Shown here: positions 5,346 to 5,396 of the stretch, one piece after another
Layout of the letters: each line of letters opens with the position of its first letter
How positions within the stretch are numbered: position 1 is the first letter of the stretch
NCBI GenBank assembly: GCA_938008425.1
Contig: CALLKH010000384.1
Location: 1-5,396, forward strand
Source of the DNA: an uncultured Planctomycetaceae bacterium
GTDB lineage: Bacteria > Planctomycetota > Phycisphaerae > UBA1845 > UTPLA1
Length of the DNA stretch: 5,396 nucleotides
Direction: 5' to 3'
Program-made: the position numbers and the translations under genes
The notes under the pieces: generated by a model
Told to the model about the DNA's origin: nothing
The model's input: only the letters and a program-made list of their open reading frames with translations
Databases searched by the model: none

Positions 5346-5396
5346 AGAGCGACATGGGACGGGACGACGGCGAACATGGCGACGCGAACAGCCGTC

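Larger units (their letters stand above)
5012..5396. other. Non-coding repeat mosaic downstream of the methyltransferase
   Basis: No gene can be supported in these 385 bp. Open frames here, mainly on the minus strand, are low-complexity readings of the repeats (Leu/Phe/His/Ser-rich from the heptamers). The segment consists of heptamer block 1, two matching hairpins, an imperfect inverted repeat, two 20-bp GC-hairpin units around another stem-loop, and heptamer block 2. The last 45 bases return to GC-rich sequence and may approach another gene. Confidence 0.7.

Noticed and set aside
5095..5377. Minus-strand open frames of 80-86 codons over the repeat region
   Set aside because: They are translations of heptamer and hairpin repeats; Phe/Leu-rich starts come directly from the AATGAAA units, so no real protein is implied.
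5354..5396. Possible start of a + strand gene at the window edge (ATG at 5354 or 5374)
   Set aside because: Fewer than 15 codons are visible and no convincing ribosome binding site; it cannot be supported without downstream sequence.

Overview
The window is GC-rich bacterial DNA, with G or C at most third codon positions. It most resembles Planctomycetota (Phycisphaerae-like) or a related PVC-group genome. The clues are a secreted PQQ-propeller protein whose mature form begins DDWPHWRGP, a signature very common in planctomycetes; extended -10 TAGAAT-type promoter sequence; and a 3' region full of small palindromic intergenic repeats. This placement is an inference from protein style, not from a marker gene.

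Layout: (1) 1-108, the last 35 codons of a + strand gene I do not recognise. (2) 112-1314, minus strand, a signal-peptide-bearing PQQ-like beta-propeller protein, convergent with the first gene and only 3 bp from its stop. (3) 1315-1468, a divergent intergenic region with weak overlapping promoter candidates. (4) 1469-2194, plus strand, a class II aldolase/adducin-fold enzyme with a full FucA-like metal and catalytic set. (5) 2195-2771, a 577-bp stretch without a convincing gene; its last ~110 bases hold an extended -10 promoter and the leader of the next gene. (6) 2772-4193, a PAS - AAA+ - Fis-HTH protein of the sigma-54 activator (bEBP) family whose AAA+ domain is strikingly degenerate. (7) 4190-5011, a small beta-class DNA methyltransferase starting with TTG inside the regulator's stop (4-bp TTGA overlap). 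(8) 5005-5396, a non-coding repeat mosaic: two blocks of heptanucleotide (AATGNAR) repeats framing two near-identical hairpins, two copies of a 20-bp GC-hairpin unit and another stem-loop.

How the genes fit together: the regulator and methyltransferase almost certainly form one transcript with translational coupling, read from the promoter near 2661. The regulator keeps Walker A, one arginine finger, sensor II and the Fis HTH. It lacks the GAFTGA loop that touches sigma-54, has Arg in place of the Walker B Glu, Asp in place of the Glu-switch Asn, and Cys in place of the second arginine finger. It is therefore better read as an ATP-binding, PAS-sensing DNA-binding protein that no longer works as a sigma-54 ATPase. 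Its coupling to an apparently solitary DNA methyltransferase is the most interesting item here. The propeller protein and the aldolase look like ordinary, separately transcribed genes with no evident functional link to it.
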